A DNA stretch of 64,000 nucleotides from Citrus sinensis (Eukaryota > Streptophyta > Magnoliopsida > Sapindales > Rutaceae). The DNA is taken from contig NC_068559.1 of assembly GCF_022201045.2 (NCBI RefSeq), forward strand, positions 29,023,501-29,087,500, written 5' to 3'. Below, piece by piece: positions 45,982 to 57,348 of the stretch. The notes under the pieces are model-generated. The model made no database searches and was not told the origin of the DNA. It was given only the letters and a program-made list of their open reading frames with translations. How positions within the stretch are numbered: the stretch's first letter is position 1; every line of letters begins with the position of its first letter. Both the position numbers and the translations under genes were made by a program.

Positions 45982-46756
45982 AGGAATGGCAAAATGTCGG
46001 GTCGGGATACTATTTAGTTAGGGTCAGGCCGAGCCCGACCCGAATCGGGCCAACATCGGGTCGGGCCCAATCCGACCCTACCGAAATAGTTAACCCCACA
46101 ATTCAATTCTCATTTCCCACCACCATTTCAACCAATTCGGCAATTACTCAACAATTTCAAACACAATTCAATTCCACTTTCCACAACCATTTCAACAAAT
46201 TCCACGACTATTTCAACCTCACACACAAATCAATTCCAAAATCCAACATGAAAAACACACGATGCAATTAAATTAAAAATACACAATGTAATTCCACAAC
46301 TATTTTATTCATACACAATTCAATTCAACAACCCAACATAAAAAATAAAAAAACTCATGTCTTATATAAATAAAAACACAATGCAATTAAATTAAAAACA
46401 CACAATGTAATTTTACAACCATTTTAGTCATACACAATTCAATTCAACAACCCAACATAAAAAGTAAAAAAAACGCATGTCTTATACAAATAAAAACACA
46501 ATACAATTAAAAAAAAAAACACACAATGTGTGATGTTATGAGGATGTGTTGTGTGCGTGTGTTACTTTGTGTTAGTTTTTTTTTTTAAATAAGGTTGGGT
46601 TGGGTCGGCATTAAGCCTGACCCTGACCCTAAATTTATTCGAACCTTAAAATTTTGACTCTAACTCAACCAAAAACTTAAAAATTCGGGTCAAAATTCTA
46701 AAAATTAAAATCAAATCAATCGAGCCAAAAATAAAATCGAACTAAATTATCAAGCC
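45982..46756 (-). mobile_element. Repeat with AGGAATGGCAAAA terminus and 11-bp flanking duplication
   Basis: TATTTATAAAT flanks both sides (45971-45981, 46757-46767). The plus strand begins AGGAATGGCAAAATGTCGGG and holds several GGGTCGGG/CCCGACCC blocks near both ends, two tandem-like blocks with ACACAATGYAATTNNACAAC (46200-46500), and no ORF. On the minus strand it ends CCCGACATTTTGCCATTCCT. A duplication of 11 bp argues for a non-LTR element and not hAT (8 bp); class is inferred. Confidence 0.6.
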
Positions 46757-46769
46757 TATTTATAAATGC

Positions 46770-48395
46770 ATCATTGGCATAAAAAAAAGTTGACCTTGTT
46801 TTCCTCAACATTATACTAGTGGCAATACACTCGGTAAACGTAACGACATTAGTATTTCTTCATCACTGAAACTTATCATCAAATGATGATAAAGGGTACT
46901 GTCGTCAGTGGCCGTCTCTCCTTTTGGGTGAGGAAGAAATGATGGTGAATATTGTGAACAAAAAGTAAGCAAATCTTGGCAGATAATGGAGCTATCGTAC
47001 ACCGTTTTTGCCTTTTGATATCAGAATCACATGGCAGCCATGCAAGTGGCTCATATTGGTGGGGACACTGTCATCATCATTTATCATTTATCATATATAT
47101 TGGAGGTGGTGGCCATAGCTGCTAGCTCGGCCCCCACCAGAGTTGCCACTCAAAAACCAGCTTAACTAAGGACGAGCTTAACATCTTACCTGAAATATAT
47201 ATATATATATATTCAAATATATGCTTCTTTGCAATTAATAAGGGGAATTGATCAGGGTCTAAAGAGTTTCCCTGCGATATTACCTAGATAGGTAATACTA
47301 TAGATAGTTTAAGTTCATTAATTACTTGACAATTAATATTTAATTGCTACACACAAAAATAGATAAAAAAAAAAGTAAACTATAGAGGAAATTAAAGAAG
47401 AATTTTGTCAATCATTAAAACTCAATGAATTTTGAAATCATGGCCGGCCTTAAGAGCAAACATGATTAAAAGAAAGAAAAGTGGAAAAAGAAAGAGACAG
47501 AGTAATAAGTACACATAGTAATATGTTTTGAAAAAAAATTATAAAATAAGAGTAATGATTGAACTAGTATGATTAAATTTGCCGAATTATATATCTCTTG
47601 AACACTGTATTTTAGTTTTGAAAGCGCATAAATTAAATTATTTGGTAAAAAATTGAAAAATATTACTGCTCACTCATTTTTTTGGTTTGTTATTATTAAC
47701 TAATTACTTTACTTCTGACTTTTACTTAATATAAAAACATTTGAAATTAAATATTTGACAAACACTTTTTTTAATTTAGTTGCTAATATTTTCGAGCCAT
47801 ACATCCACTTAAAAGTCATAGAAAAAAAGGTCGAATTAGAACACCTTGCTAACCTAATCTTTTTATGAGCAAAATGAATGTGATTGATAATTAAATAGTA
47901 ACTTATAGTTTTAATTAAGGGACACTTGACACAAAATCTTTAAATATTTGAAGAGAGCTGATCAGATATAAGAAGAAATTATCAAATCTATAGCGAACTG
48001 ATTTTGGATATTATTTCAACATTATTTAATAAATAAAAATGCATTTATACTTTATATAATATAATATTAAGTTATATTAAGTTATTATAATAACTAATAT
48101 ATATAAATACATTATAATATGATATAATATCATTAATAATTTAACATAATATTGTAATATTTTATTATTTAATAATAGTATATTATTAAATAAGTTTTAT
48201 GTTATAAAAATAAATATTTAATACTTAATTTAAAAATTTACGTTTAACATTAATATAGAGTGATATTATTTTAATATAATGAAATTCAGACTACCCTAAA
48301 CATAGTATTAAGTATTATTTTACAACTTAATTAAATTTATAGTACGATGGGGGTAATACAATTACAAAGGCATCGGCGATAGCAAAGCAGTCCCA
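46770..48395. other. Intergenic, no gene recognised
   Basis: AT-rich DNA with a TA microsatellite near 47195-47212. No coding region seen. Confidence 0.5.
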
Positions 48396-48406
48396 CACTC
48401 ATCCTC

Positions 48407-48413
48407 TATAAAA
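48407..48413 (+). promoter_or_regulatory. TATA box of the DRT100-like gene
   Basis: TATAAAA about 200 bases before the start codon at 48609; a leader of about 170 bases would follow, rich in C/T near the start codon. Confidence 0.55.
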
Positions 48414-48608
48414 TGTAAATGTATTAGACAAAATAATAACAAAGCAGGCAACGGGATCTTTTTCATTCCCAAGCTCTGCACATATGACATAACCAAACCC
48501 CAGCTCTCTCCAAACTTAGCGGCAAAAGCAGCAGCCTCCTTATATCTATCTAATAAGGACAGATTGCATTGATACAGACTCTATACACTCATCTCCCACG
48601 CGAACGTG

Positions 48609-49703
48609 ATGGCATTGCCGTTAATCTTACTCACTGTCTTTCTCGCCGTTATCTCGGGCGTTGGCGCCTGCTCGCCATCGGACAAAGCAGCCCTCTTAGC
48701 CCTCAAGTCCTCACTCAACGAACCTTACTTGGGCATCTTCGCCTCCTGGACCGGCGATAACTGCTGCACCAACTGGTACGGCGTCAGCTGCGACCCAACA
48801 ACTCGCCGAGTCACCGATATTTCGCTTCGTGGTGAGTCCGAGGACCCCATATTAGTCAAAGCCGGCCGCAGTGGCTACATGACTGGGTCCATTAACCCTG
48901 CCATTTGCCAGCTCGACACTCTTTCTACCTTAGTCATCGCCGACTGGAAAGGAATCTCCGGTCAGCTGCCATCCTGCATTACTTCGATTGCGTCACTTCG
49001 TGTTTTGGACCTCGTCGGTAACAAATTATCGGGTAAGATTCCGGATGATATCGGGAATCTTCAGAAGCTAACTGTTCTAAATTTAGCCGACAATGCCGTC
49101 TCTGGTGAAATCCCATCTTCGCTTGTTCGGCTTTCTAGTTTAAAGCATCTAGATCTCAGCAACAACCAACTTTCCGGCAAGATACCGGCGGATTTCGGAA
49201 ATCTGAAAATGCTGAGCCGGGCTTTACTCAGAGGAAACAAACTTACTGGGTCAATCCCGGATTCTATCGGGAACATGTATCGGCTTGCCGATTTGGATTT
49301 GTCCACGAATCAAATATCGGGTCCGATACCGGACATCTTGGGCAAAATGCTAGTCTTGTCAACTCTTAACTTGGATAGCAACTTGTTATCCGGTAAAATA
49401 CCGTCCACGCTTCTGAGTAATACCGGTATGGGAATCTTAAACTTGAGCCGAAATGCTCTAGGGGGAAATATACCGGACGTTTTCGGGTCAAAATCCTACT
49501 TCATGGCTTTAGATTTGTCGTACAACAATTTGAAAGGTCCGATTCCCGGTTCGTTATCATCATCGGCATATATCGGGCACTTGGATTTGAGCCACAATCA
49601 TCTCTGCGGACCCATTCCCGTCGGATCACCGTTCGATCACCTTGAAGCGTCGTCGTTCGACAGCAACGATTGCTTGTGCGGCAACCCATTGAGGACTTGC
49701 TGA
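48609..49703 (+). CDS. DRT100-like leucine-rich repeat protein, single exon
   Basis: A 364-aa protein from the ATG at 48609 (a GTG just before is not a start). A signal peptide (MALPLILLTVFLAVISGVGA) is followed by an LRRNT cap with paired cysteines (CSPSDKAALLALKSSL ... DNCCTNWYGVSCD). Next come about nine to ten plant-type LRRs of the LxxLxLxxNxLSGxIPxxxGxL form (for example LRVLDLVGNKLSGKIPDDIG and LKHLDLSNNQLSGKIP), then a C-terminal cysteine cap (SNDCLCGNPLRTC). There is no transmembrane segment and no kinase, so it is a secreted or wall-associated protein. The namesake Arabidopsis gene was isolated because it raised DNA-damage tolerance in bacteria; family members behave as secreted LRR proteins related to polygalacturonase inhibitors, so the DNA-repair name probably misleads. 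GC content is clearly higher than in flanking DNA. Intact. Confidence 0.93.
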   Translation: MALPLILLTVFLAVISGVGACSPSDKAALLALKSSLNEPYLGIFASWTGDNCCTNWYGVSCDPTTRRVTDISLRGESEDPILVKAGRSGYMTGSINPAICQLDTLSTLVIADWKGISGQLPSCITSIASLRVLDLVGNKLSGKIPDDIGNLQKLTVLNLADNAVSGEIPSSLVRLSSLKHLDLSNNQLSGKIPADFGNLKMLSRALLRGNKLTGSIPDSIGNMYRLADLDLSTNQISGPIPDILGKMLVLSTLNLDSNLLSGKIPSTLLSNTGMGILNLSRNALGGNIPDVFGSKSYFMALDLSYNNLKGPIPGSLSSSAYIGHLDLSHNHLCGPIPVGSPFDHLEASSFDSNDCLCGNPLRTC

Positions 49704-49719
49704 TGTTATTGATTCCGAT

Positions 49720-51940
49720 TATTGTGTCCGAAAAATCGGGTTAATTATTGTTTAGTTACATGTTGTAATAGTGAATGTAAGCGTTTCTATGAATATGTTG
49801 TATGCTTATCATCAGTTTATGTTATATATATTAATTAATTATATGCTTGAACTTGGATGGCGTAAGAGATAAGGTACAAGCAGTAAGCAACATGCATGCA
49901 CGTGAAGGAAAGTTGTGGGCGTGGCAGGGATTCGATGTGGTGACATAATAAAATAACGTATTTGATACTGTAATTTGTGTTCAAAGATTGAGATCAAATT
50001 ATTTAAGCAGCATTTCAGTTTGGGATTTTGATTTTAAAAAAAAGGAGAAACAAGGGGGGTTACATGCACGTGCTTAACAGCACAGAGCAAACCTTCTTTT
50101 GTCTTTTGGGGGTCGGTGCATAGGATTTAGTTGGACCGAAAAGATGGCTAGCTTTCGGCGGATTATCCGAGTTGATCTACCAATAAAATATGAAGCGGGC
50201 TGCTGCCTGGTACCCGGTGGTGGTAGTCTTAATTTCAGCCAACCAATTATTAAATGCACCTGAGGCTACATTGTGGGGGTGGAATTTAGACGCTACTAGC
50301 ATTTATGCTGCGTTGGAGTAAAAAGAGGGGTCAAGTCTAATACACTGATGCATCGTGGTCGTGCATGCATGTTCATAGCTGGATATAGAAAACATTACCC
50401 CACGCCACAGCCCCACAGTCCCACTTCGCTGACACTCACATTTAATCAACTGTGACATCCACCAAAACCATAGTGGAAATGGTCCAATTCATGACATAAC
50501 TTCTCTTCCTTCTGACCAAGGGGTTTGCTATGAGATGTTATAATAATAATTTTACTGATATATTTACAGTTCAAGACCAATTACAATTAATTTTATTACA
50601 GAACAATCCAAATTTTTATTCTCACAAATTTAAAGAAATATATCTACCCTACTCATCAATTTGTGAGAGAGGAGAAAAAATCTGGGCATAATGTTGGGAC
50701 TGGAAGGTGTGTGGACGCCAAGAAACTCTAATTTAAAATGCAACACTTTCTTATAATCTTCAATGTCCAAGAGTGTGGTCAGTTTTTTCCCTCTAAACTC
50801 TAAAGGGCGAAGATGATCATACCTTCAAATAAATTACAACTGTGGATTCTTTCAAAGTTAGATTACTGTAATCAAACTGGCATCCAAGAGCGGTATGTAT
50901 GGCCAAGCAATCTGAAGTCCCTTGCCCATCAAAATGCACAAAATTTAATGGCGACACCTGATACACATGTAGATCACAATAACAAGTACTAAAAACAGCA
51001 AGCAAAGAGATAAAAGAGTTGACACATATTTTTCTTTCATTTTTACACATGGTGGAGCCACCGAAGCATGTGAAAGGACCTCTAGGAATTGCATCTAGCT
51101 TATCCTCTAAGAACCAAAATACAAAGGTTTAAGCAAGCAGTTTTCCTACTTTTACTAACTTAAAAGTTATATTAACACATCCTTCCCTCAGCATCTGCGA
51201 TAGGGCAAAACCAGAAATCAGAAACAATAAGATGTTCGAATAGGAGGAGGAATCTCTGTCTGAAAAATTGATTCATATACAATAACCATGATATATACGA
51301 CAGGCTGGTGTAATTTGACAGGGAATTGATATTCAATATCAATAGTGGAGAGAAAAAATGCAAGTCGTAGCAACAAATGATATTCAATCATTCAAGTAAA
51401 ACCAGTATGTTGATTCAATCAATCAAACAAGTTTCATGACAAGGCTAACTGGCTGAGAAAAAGCGAGAGCATAACCAGGAATTGTACAATAGTCTCAAGC
51501 CTGAATTAAATATTTTGAAGGATCCTAGTCAAAAGGGGCATTATGATGTGGAATTGGGTAGTTTCAAATTAGTTCATATAGGTGTTACCAGAGAAACCAA
51601 GATTGTGAAGCAAACTGGAATGGCATCTCAAACATATTCCCACCAGGGTGTATGTATAATTAAACCTATGACATTGTCTAGGAAATTTCAACTGGACAAA
51701 AAACACTGTAAAAGCTTTACAATGACTTTCCCTATGCTGATCCAAAGACATATAGTTATAGCAATGGTGAGTAGAGGCATTCTGTTGATGCTTTAATGAT
51801 TGACCTTGGCTGCTGAAGGCTACCACTGTTCCACCTTTCCAATAATTTTTCCTATATGGCTTTCTTAAGATTCCGAGACAGTATGAATGAAAATTAAATA
51901 TCAGCCAGCCAAAATAAAATTTCAATGAATCAATTTTCAT
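49720..51940. other. Intergenic between the DRT100-like and COM1 genes
   Basis: Open frames on both strands here show no family I recognise (50817-51050 minus, 51482-51796 plus, 51569-51955 minus). The right end is the 3' flank of COM1. Confidence 0.45.
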
Positions 51941-51951
51941 ACACAAAAGGA

Positions 51952-54108
51952 TCACATTTCAGATTCAAATCCAATATTCCAAAAACCTTCAGGAGTCAGT
52001 GGAGGGATATATTTATACCGATGCCTAGATACACCTTCATGATGCTCACAGCGCAGAGTTTTCTTGCTACCATCACTTTCCTTGCCTCCATCACTGGGAA
52101 GAACAGCATCATAGAATTTCTTGCACTGCTTGCATTCAACTCCTTTCAAATTTTCCCGCTCAACCTTTTTTCTCACCGGTTCCACATACTTGAAACCTTG
52201 TTTTCCAGCAGTTGGAACTGGATTCTGCTGTCTTTGACGACCAGTATCAATGTTCATATCCTGTGTTTCGTCATCTGAGCTATCAAGGTTCATGTCTTTT
52301 GCAGCTGGGTCAGGCCGATCATGAACATCTTCTTTCATTACTTTGTTCAAGTTTCCTCTTATGTTCTCAAAGGGAGTATCAAGAAAATCATCATGAGGGT
52401 CAGGGCCACCTTCGTATTGACGGGATCTGGTTTCTCTCCAAGAGGATGCCGGTCTCTTGGTACCAGCTATAGGGGTGGATTTCACGTTTGAAGGGCATTT
52501 TTCTGTGACAATGAAACCAGAAAAAGAAGAGTGGAAGCTTGAGGTCTGAACTGATTTCGCTTTTTTCTCATTGTCCAAGTTATCACTTAAACCGACTTCT
52601 TTCTTCACCTTATTTATCTCACAATAAGCAGCAGAAACATCTGAATGTTTGTCTTCAAGGTATAAGAAATGAGAAATGAGAATCAGAAGATATAATCCCT
52701 ATGTGTAACTGGCCTGGGGTTTAGGTGTGCATGAGAACAAAAAATACGACCAAAACCAAGAAAGTCTATACCCCTTCTCAGTAAAGAATAATCAAAACAA
52801 AAGTTGAAGCATATAATTTCATGCAACTAGAATTCACCAAATAAAAAGAAGAAATGAATTCTCACCAGGAAAAGGTATGGGATTCCTACGATGCGTCAAT
52901 GAATCACTTTCCTCTTCTACTTTGTGTTCAGAGGTCATTTTGTCTGTTGTTAGACCAAACTTTGCACAGATGTAATTGTATTGAGATTTCAGCCTTTTGT
53001 AAGCATCTATGACATCCCTTCTTTTCTTCTTCTCAGCCATTAACTCGGCGGTTTTCTGTTCAATCTCTTGAAGTAACTTGTCATTTGAATCCATCCCCCA
53101 ACCTTGCTTGCTGCTTTTTTCACAAAAATTTTTCTTTAGCTCATTAGCTTTCTCCTCCAAACCCCTTACTTTATCCAGAAGCAGTTGCTTCTCTTTCTCA
53201 AACTCTTGCTTATTCTTTGTTATTTCAGAGGATTTAAAATCGATTTGTTGAAGCAACTGTTCCTGCAATTTTCTTCCCTCCTCAACTTCCTCTGTCTTTT
53301 TTGTGAGCTCCTCTTGGAGTCTACTGACATTCTCCTCGAAAACTTCAAATTTGGTTAGAAAACATTTTTTCTCTTTTTTTTCATCAGCCAACAGCTGTTC
53401 GTAATGTGAAATATCTAAGCTTAGCTTTTCAATCTTTTTAAATAGATTCTCAGTCAACTCCTTTTCCCTTGCTACTTCTTCAGTCTTTGCACCAAGCTGC
53501 CGTTGCAGCTCATCAACTATTTTCTTGTGGCTATTCAATTCAGCAATAAGTGTTTTAGTCTTTTCTTCATGCTCTTCTAGTTGATCGCATTTCTTCTTTA
53601 TCTCACAGGCTTTTGATTGAGCCAACTGGATCAATCCTTTCTGCATCTCCTTTCCCCCTTCAACTTCTTTCGACTTAAACTCAAGTTCTTGCTTAAGCTC
53701 ATTGATTTCACATCGCTGACTTTCAAGTTTCACGAGTAGTTGACCCGTCTTCTCTTCTTGCTCCTGCAAAAGCTTTGCCTTGTCAAACTTGAGGGTCTTG
53801 TTCTCTTCAACAGCCTGCTGCTTTTGAAGCTGAATCTGATTCATTTCAAATAACAGCTCCTTCTCCTTGTCTCTCCATGCATCTTCAGCAACTTTCCTAG
53901 CCTCAGAATAAATTGCCTGCAAGCTTTTGGAATTGGATTGGAAATTGGGGTAGATCTGGCTGCAAAAAATGTACTCAATCTGAGAAATCCTATCTTTTGC
54001 TTCCTGAATTGTGGCCACCAGTATGGTACTAAGTCCAGAGATATAATTTGTGTCAGTAGTGTCAACAATAAACCCTTGTTTTGGAGAAATTTGAATTTGC
54101 TCCTGCAT
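51952..54108 (-). CDS. COM1: COM1/SAE2/CtIP homologue (protein GAMMA RESPONSE 1), two coding exons
   Basis: Minus-strand coding exons 54108-52866 and 52652-51952 give about 647 aa. The first has a long coiled coil (residues about 60-390, dense in E/K/Q/L) that would mediate oligomerisation. The second ends in the conserved Sae2/CtIP C-terminal domain: ECKQCKKFYDAVLP with its CxxC, then CEHHEGVSRHRYKYIPPLTP and GFWNIGFESEM, including the conserved RHR. In plants COM1 acts with the MRE11 complex to start resection of double-strand breaks and is needed for meiotic recombination; the name gamma response 1 reflects induction by ionising radiation. The ATG lies two bases into an exon following TTCTAG, so a leader intron reaching a first exon near 54670 is likely. 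At the second coding exon two AG acceptors 12 bases apart (52652 or 52640) both keep the frame. Intact. Confidence 0.93.
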
Positions 54109-54111
54109 ATC

Positions 54112-54900
54112 TAGAACAAAAAGAAAACTGCATCTGGATCAAAATAACCAAGACATTGAAATCCAACAACCGAATGTAATTGAATCTAACAAATGAATGT
54201 AAAATATAAAGTTTGTCATTCCATTTTAATGTGTTCATTGATAATGTTGACAATAGTCCCACGGTACGGTCATGGTGTAAATAAGAAAATGACGCTCAAA
54301 TTCTGAATAATTCAGTATGTGAAGAAGAAATGAGAGCAGAGCACATCAAAACCTTTCAAGAAATATAAGCTCATACGGAAAGAATTCCCTCAGTTTAAAA
54401 TTTATATCACCAAAAAGAACCAACAACAATTAACTCGTCTTCACTTTAAACGAACTAATAGCAACCCAACGACAATTACAGAATTAAAGAGAACTGATAA
54501 AGCCTAGCTTTGTAAACATATCTAGACTAGAAAAATCTATAGCAATTAAAAGTTGAGTTGATTTCGGAAACTTGTGGCTATTGAATGATCTCGTTATCTC
54601 AAGAACCAAACAAAATTCAATGCTTATTATGAAAGAAAATGGATAACGAAGAATAAAAGTGGAGACAAGTACCTTAGGAACGGAAAACTATCGCGACTTC
54701 TGTAATTCGATGCGGATCTCTGTCACTGTATCTGAATCCGACTGGATCAGGCGGAGTCCAAATGTCCAATCTCTTTCCTTCCCGCCTTTTTATACCTTTT
54801 TTCCAAAAGCCTTCCCGGGCAAGCTTTTCGTTGTCTGTGCGCTTGCGCCGGCCCATTTTCTTGTTTAATAGTTTTACAGCTTTCCAAGCAACCTTCTCTC
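54112..54900 (-). promoter_or_regulatory. Leader intron, leader exon and promoter of COM1
   Basis: A donor (CCTAAG|GTACTTG) at about 54672 on the minus strand matches the acceptor TTCTAG just before the start codon. The leader exon and promoter lie around 54680-54900, a GC-richer stretch whose open frames on both strands have no domain. Confidence 0.5.
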
Positions 54901-54949
54901 CACTTCCGTGGGCTGGGCCTCTCCTGATTATCCATTTTCATTTGTCTTG

Positions 54950-55860
54950 GATCTTTATGAACAGAAACAATAATTTTGTAGCATGGAGGAATGCTATAAT
55001 TGAATTTTTTAAAAAATAATAATTTAATTTTGGACTTTTTAAGCTGCGGTCATTATATTTAAAGTTGAATTAAACTCAAGGTCTATCACATACGGCTGGA
55101 GGATTTGCTTTGCAATTTGATTATGCCAACGGAAAAATAGAATCACATTCTCTTTTCAATACTAGAACGGCAAATTAAAAAAAAAAATTACACTAGTATC
55201 TTTGAGGAATTAGAACGGCAGTATTTTGACGTTTGCTGCATCAATCTTTGAAGCAATTGTCACCAAGTGATGAAAGTACTCCCATACTTGCAATTGCATT
55301 AGTCTGAAATCTAAAACCCCGACGCCACCGAATCTAATCATATCAACTAACGCGCGGGCACCATTGCATCAATAACTGGTAGCTAAAAGCTGTAATTAAA
55401 TATTAGCGTGTCTCTGACCCTGAAGACTGCTCACCATCATATTGTAGCCTACTAACTCATCAGAAATCCAGCCAGCGGACAACAAAGGAAACAAGCAACA
55501 TTATCAAACAATATTTCATATTTCTCAGTTTTCCAGGCAGTCATTCAGTTCAATTTATATCTTAAATCCAAGTATGCCCAGATGAACACCCCATTGACAT
55601 TTTTGTAAACTTCAGCTCCAACCTTGGATTTCTGTGAGACTGCTAGATAATGATTTGAAAATAGCCCAAATGACAAAAAATAAAAACATATCCGTGCGTG
55701 AATGAATGAAGTATCAGAAATCTTAAACAGGGTAAATGCATAAAACACAATACGTTCACGAAACCTTTTTTGGCCCAAGGCAGTTCTAAAAAGTAAATCC
55801 AAAACCAAAAAAGCAACTGAATAAGATAAAATTATAGCCAAAATTTGGAGTTCCTTAGCT
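54950..55860. other. Intergenic and 3' flank of the eL31 gene
   Basis: No gene recognised. The right half is the 3' untranslated side of eL31. Confidence 0.45.
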
Positions 55861-55876
55861 AAACAGAAAGGTTGCT

Positions 55877-56925
55877 TCAATCTTCCTCATCAATGACCTT
55901 GGTGCCCAACCCCTTGAGTCCTTCTGAAGGGATCTCGGCAACAGTGACGAGAGAGTAGAACTCTTCTTTGGCATCTTCCTCATCGTTTCTCTTCCGTGCA
56001 ACGCGAACACGAATTCTCCTTGGTACACTACGGATACCACGGCTCCACACTTGCTTGTTGAGCTTCACATCCACCCTAACATCAGTTGTCCGCATGGCTT
56101 TTTGAGCAAACTTCCTAATTTCCTTTATGGCTTTTGGAGCTTTCTTCTTGAAGGTGCTGCACAGAATTGGAAGACCACACTTATCACTGAGGATTATATT
56201 CCATAAGCCAACAGGGAAACAAATCAAAATAACAATGAAGAAAAAGGAAACAGCATCAGTGGTATACACAATACAACTCAGGGCTTTAGCTTGAGGCAAT
56301 AACTGATAACAAGGGAAGAATACAAAAAGAAGTGATTTCATACACGAGCAGTGTAACAAATCTGAAAACGCCACTCCACAAAACTAGACACCTTAATGCC
56401 TTTGAGACCGAGACCAAAACCAAAGTCAAGAACTTCGGCGCAATAGAGCATACTTGCTAATGAAATTTTTCACATATGAATCCAGTTAAATTATAAGCAA
56501 AAGTTTGAAAAACATTACAATAACTCCAACTACTGGCTAGGAAAATTCACTGTTATTGCCGAACACAAATCATTTAAACAACAAACTATTATTTTCCCAT
56601 AACAATTCATCAAAACAATAAGAAAATCCCAATTACCATAAATGAAACGGAGTATAATCAACTACACAAGATATGTGCAGCCCACAAATCACAGTCAAGT
56701 ATTTATCAACTAACATGTAACGCAATCAAACATCAAGTCACGATAAACAATTCAACTCATCTTAGGGTTTATTTCGATTTGAAACCAGATCTAAACAATT
56801 TAGAAGCACCCACAAGAGAGATAAGATTGGGAGAAGTACCAGCCATGCAAGCGTTTGTGGAGATTAATGGTATATTCGCGAGTGACGACCTCTTCTTTTC
56901 TTCCTTTACCAGCTTTCTCCACCAT
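55877..56925 (-). CDS. RPL31: Cytosolic ribosomal protein eL31 (60S L31), two exons
   Basis: Minus-strand exons 56925-56840 and 56156-55877 with a 683-bp intron splitting the Cys codon of HGCTFKKKAP; the product is 121 aa, the family's normal size. Recognisable parts: [20 protein letters not shown] at the start, [58 protein letters not shown] and the end [13 protein letters not shown]. eL31 lies near the exit tunnel of the large subunit and helps dock nascent-chain factors. One position in the helix region reads RTTDVR where GTTDVR is more usual. The telo-box AAACCCTA in the leader side (56988-56995) is typical of plant ribosomal protein genes. It is divergent from LSM7, with 423 bp between the start codons. 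Confidence 0.95.
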
Positions 56926-57348
56926 TGTTGTTGCTTCTTCTTTTTCTGCTCTCGAGCTTCTACACTCTGCGTCTGCGGCTGCTAAAACAAAACCCTAGAG
57001 CGCCACAGCAATAAATATAGGGGGTTTCTTTTTTCACAAAATGCCCTCCGCTTCTGAAATAATTATGTATAAGTAAGGTCTTGAAGGCTAATTTTGTCAT
57101 TTCAAGTCAATCTAAATGTAAATGGATCTGGAAATATTATAGTGCGGGGGCAGATAGTAGATTAGTACCTATCCTAGTAGTTAGAACTAAACCATCAGTT
57201 GGATCAAAATGTGTTTGGGCCAAGGCCCAAATCCAATCAACGCACCTTCTCTAATATTGCGCGTCTTTATGGCACAGCCGTGAGTTTTTTCATCGTTTGT
57301 CGGTCTGCGCGCGTCTCTTTCAATTTAGGGTTCTTGAAATCACTCAAG
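56926..57348. promoter_or_regulatory. Shared bidirectional promoter of eL31 (-) and LSM7 (+)
   Basis: Only 423 bases separate the two start codons. AAACCCTAG at 56988-56996 and TTAGGGTT at 57325-57332 are telo-boxes, one near each leader. GGCCCAA/TTGGGCC-type site II-like elements at 57217-57230 lie in the middle (TTTGGGCCAAGGCCCAAAT). Telo-box plus GGCCCA (site II) is the known combination in promoters of plant translation and growth genes. Confidence 0.7.

Noticed and set aside
51482-51955. Opposing frames of 104 and 128 codons downstream of COM1
   Set aside because: No domains, the two overlap each other on opposite strands, and they lie in the 3' flank of COM1.
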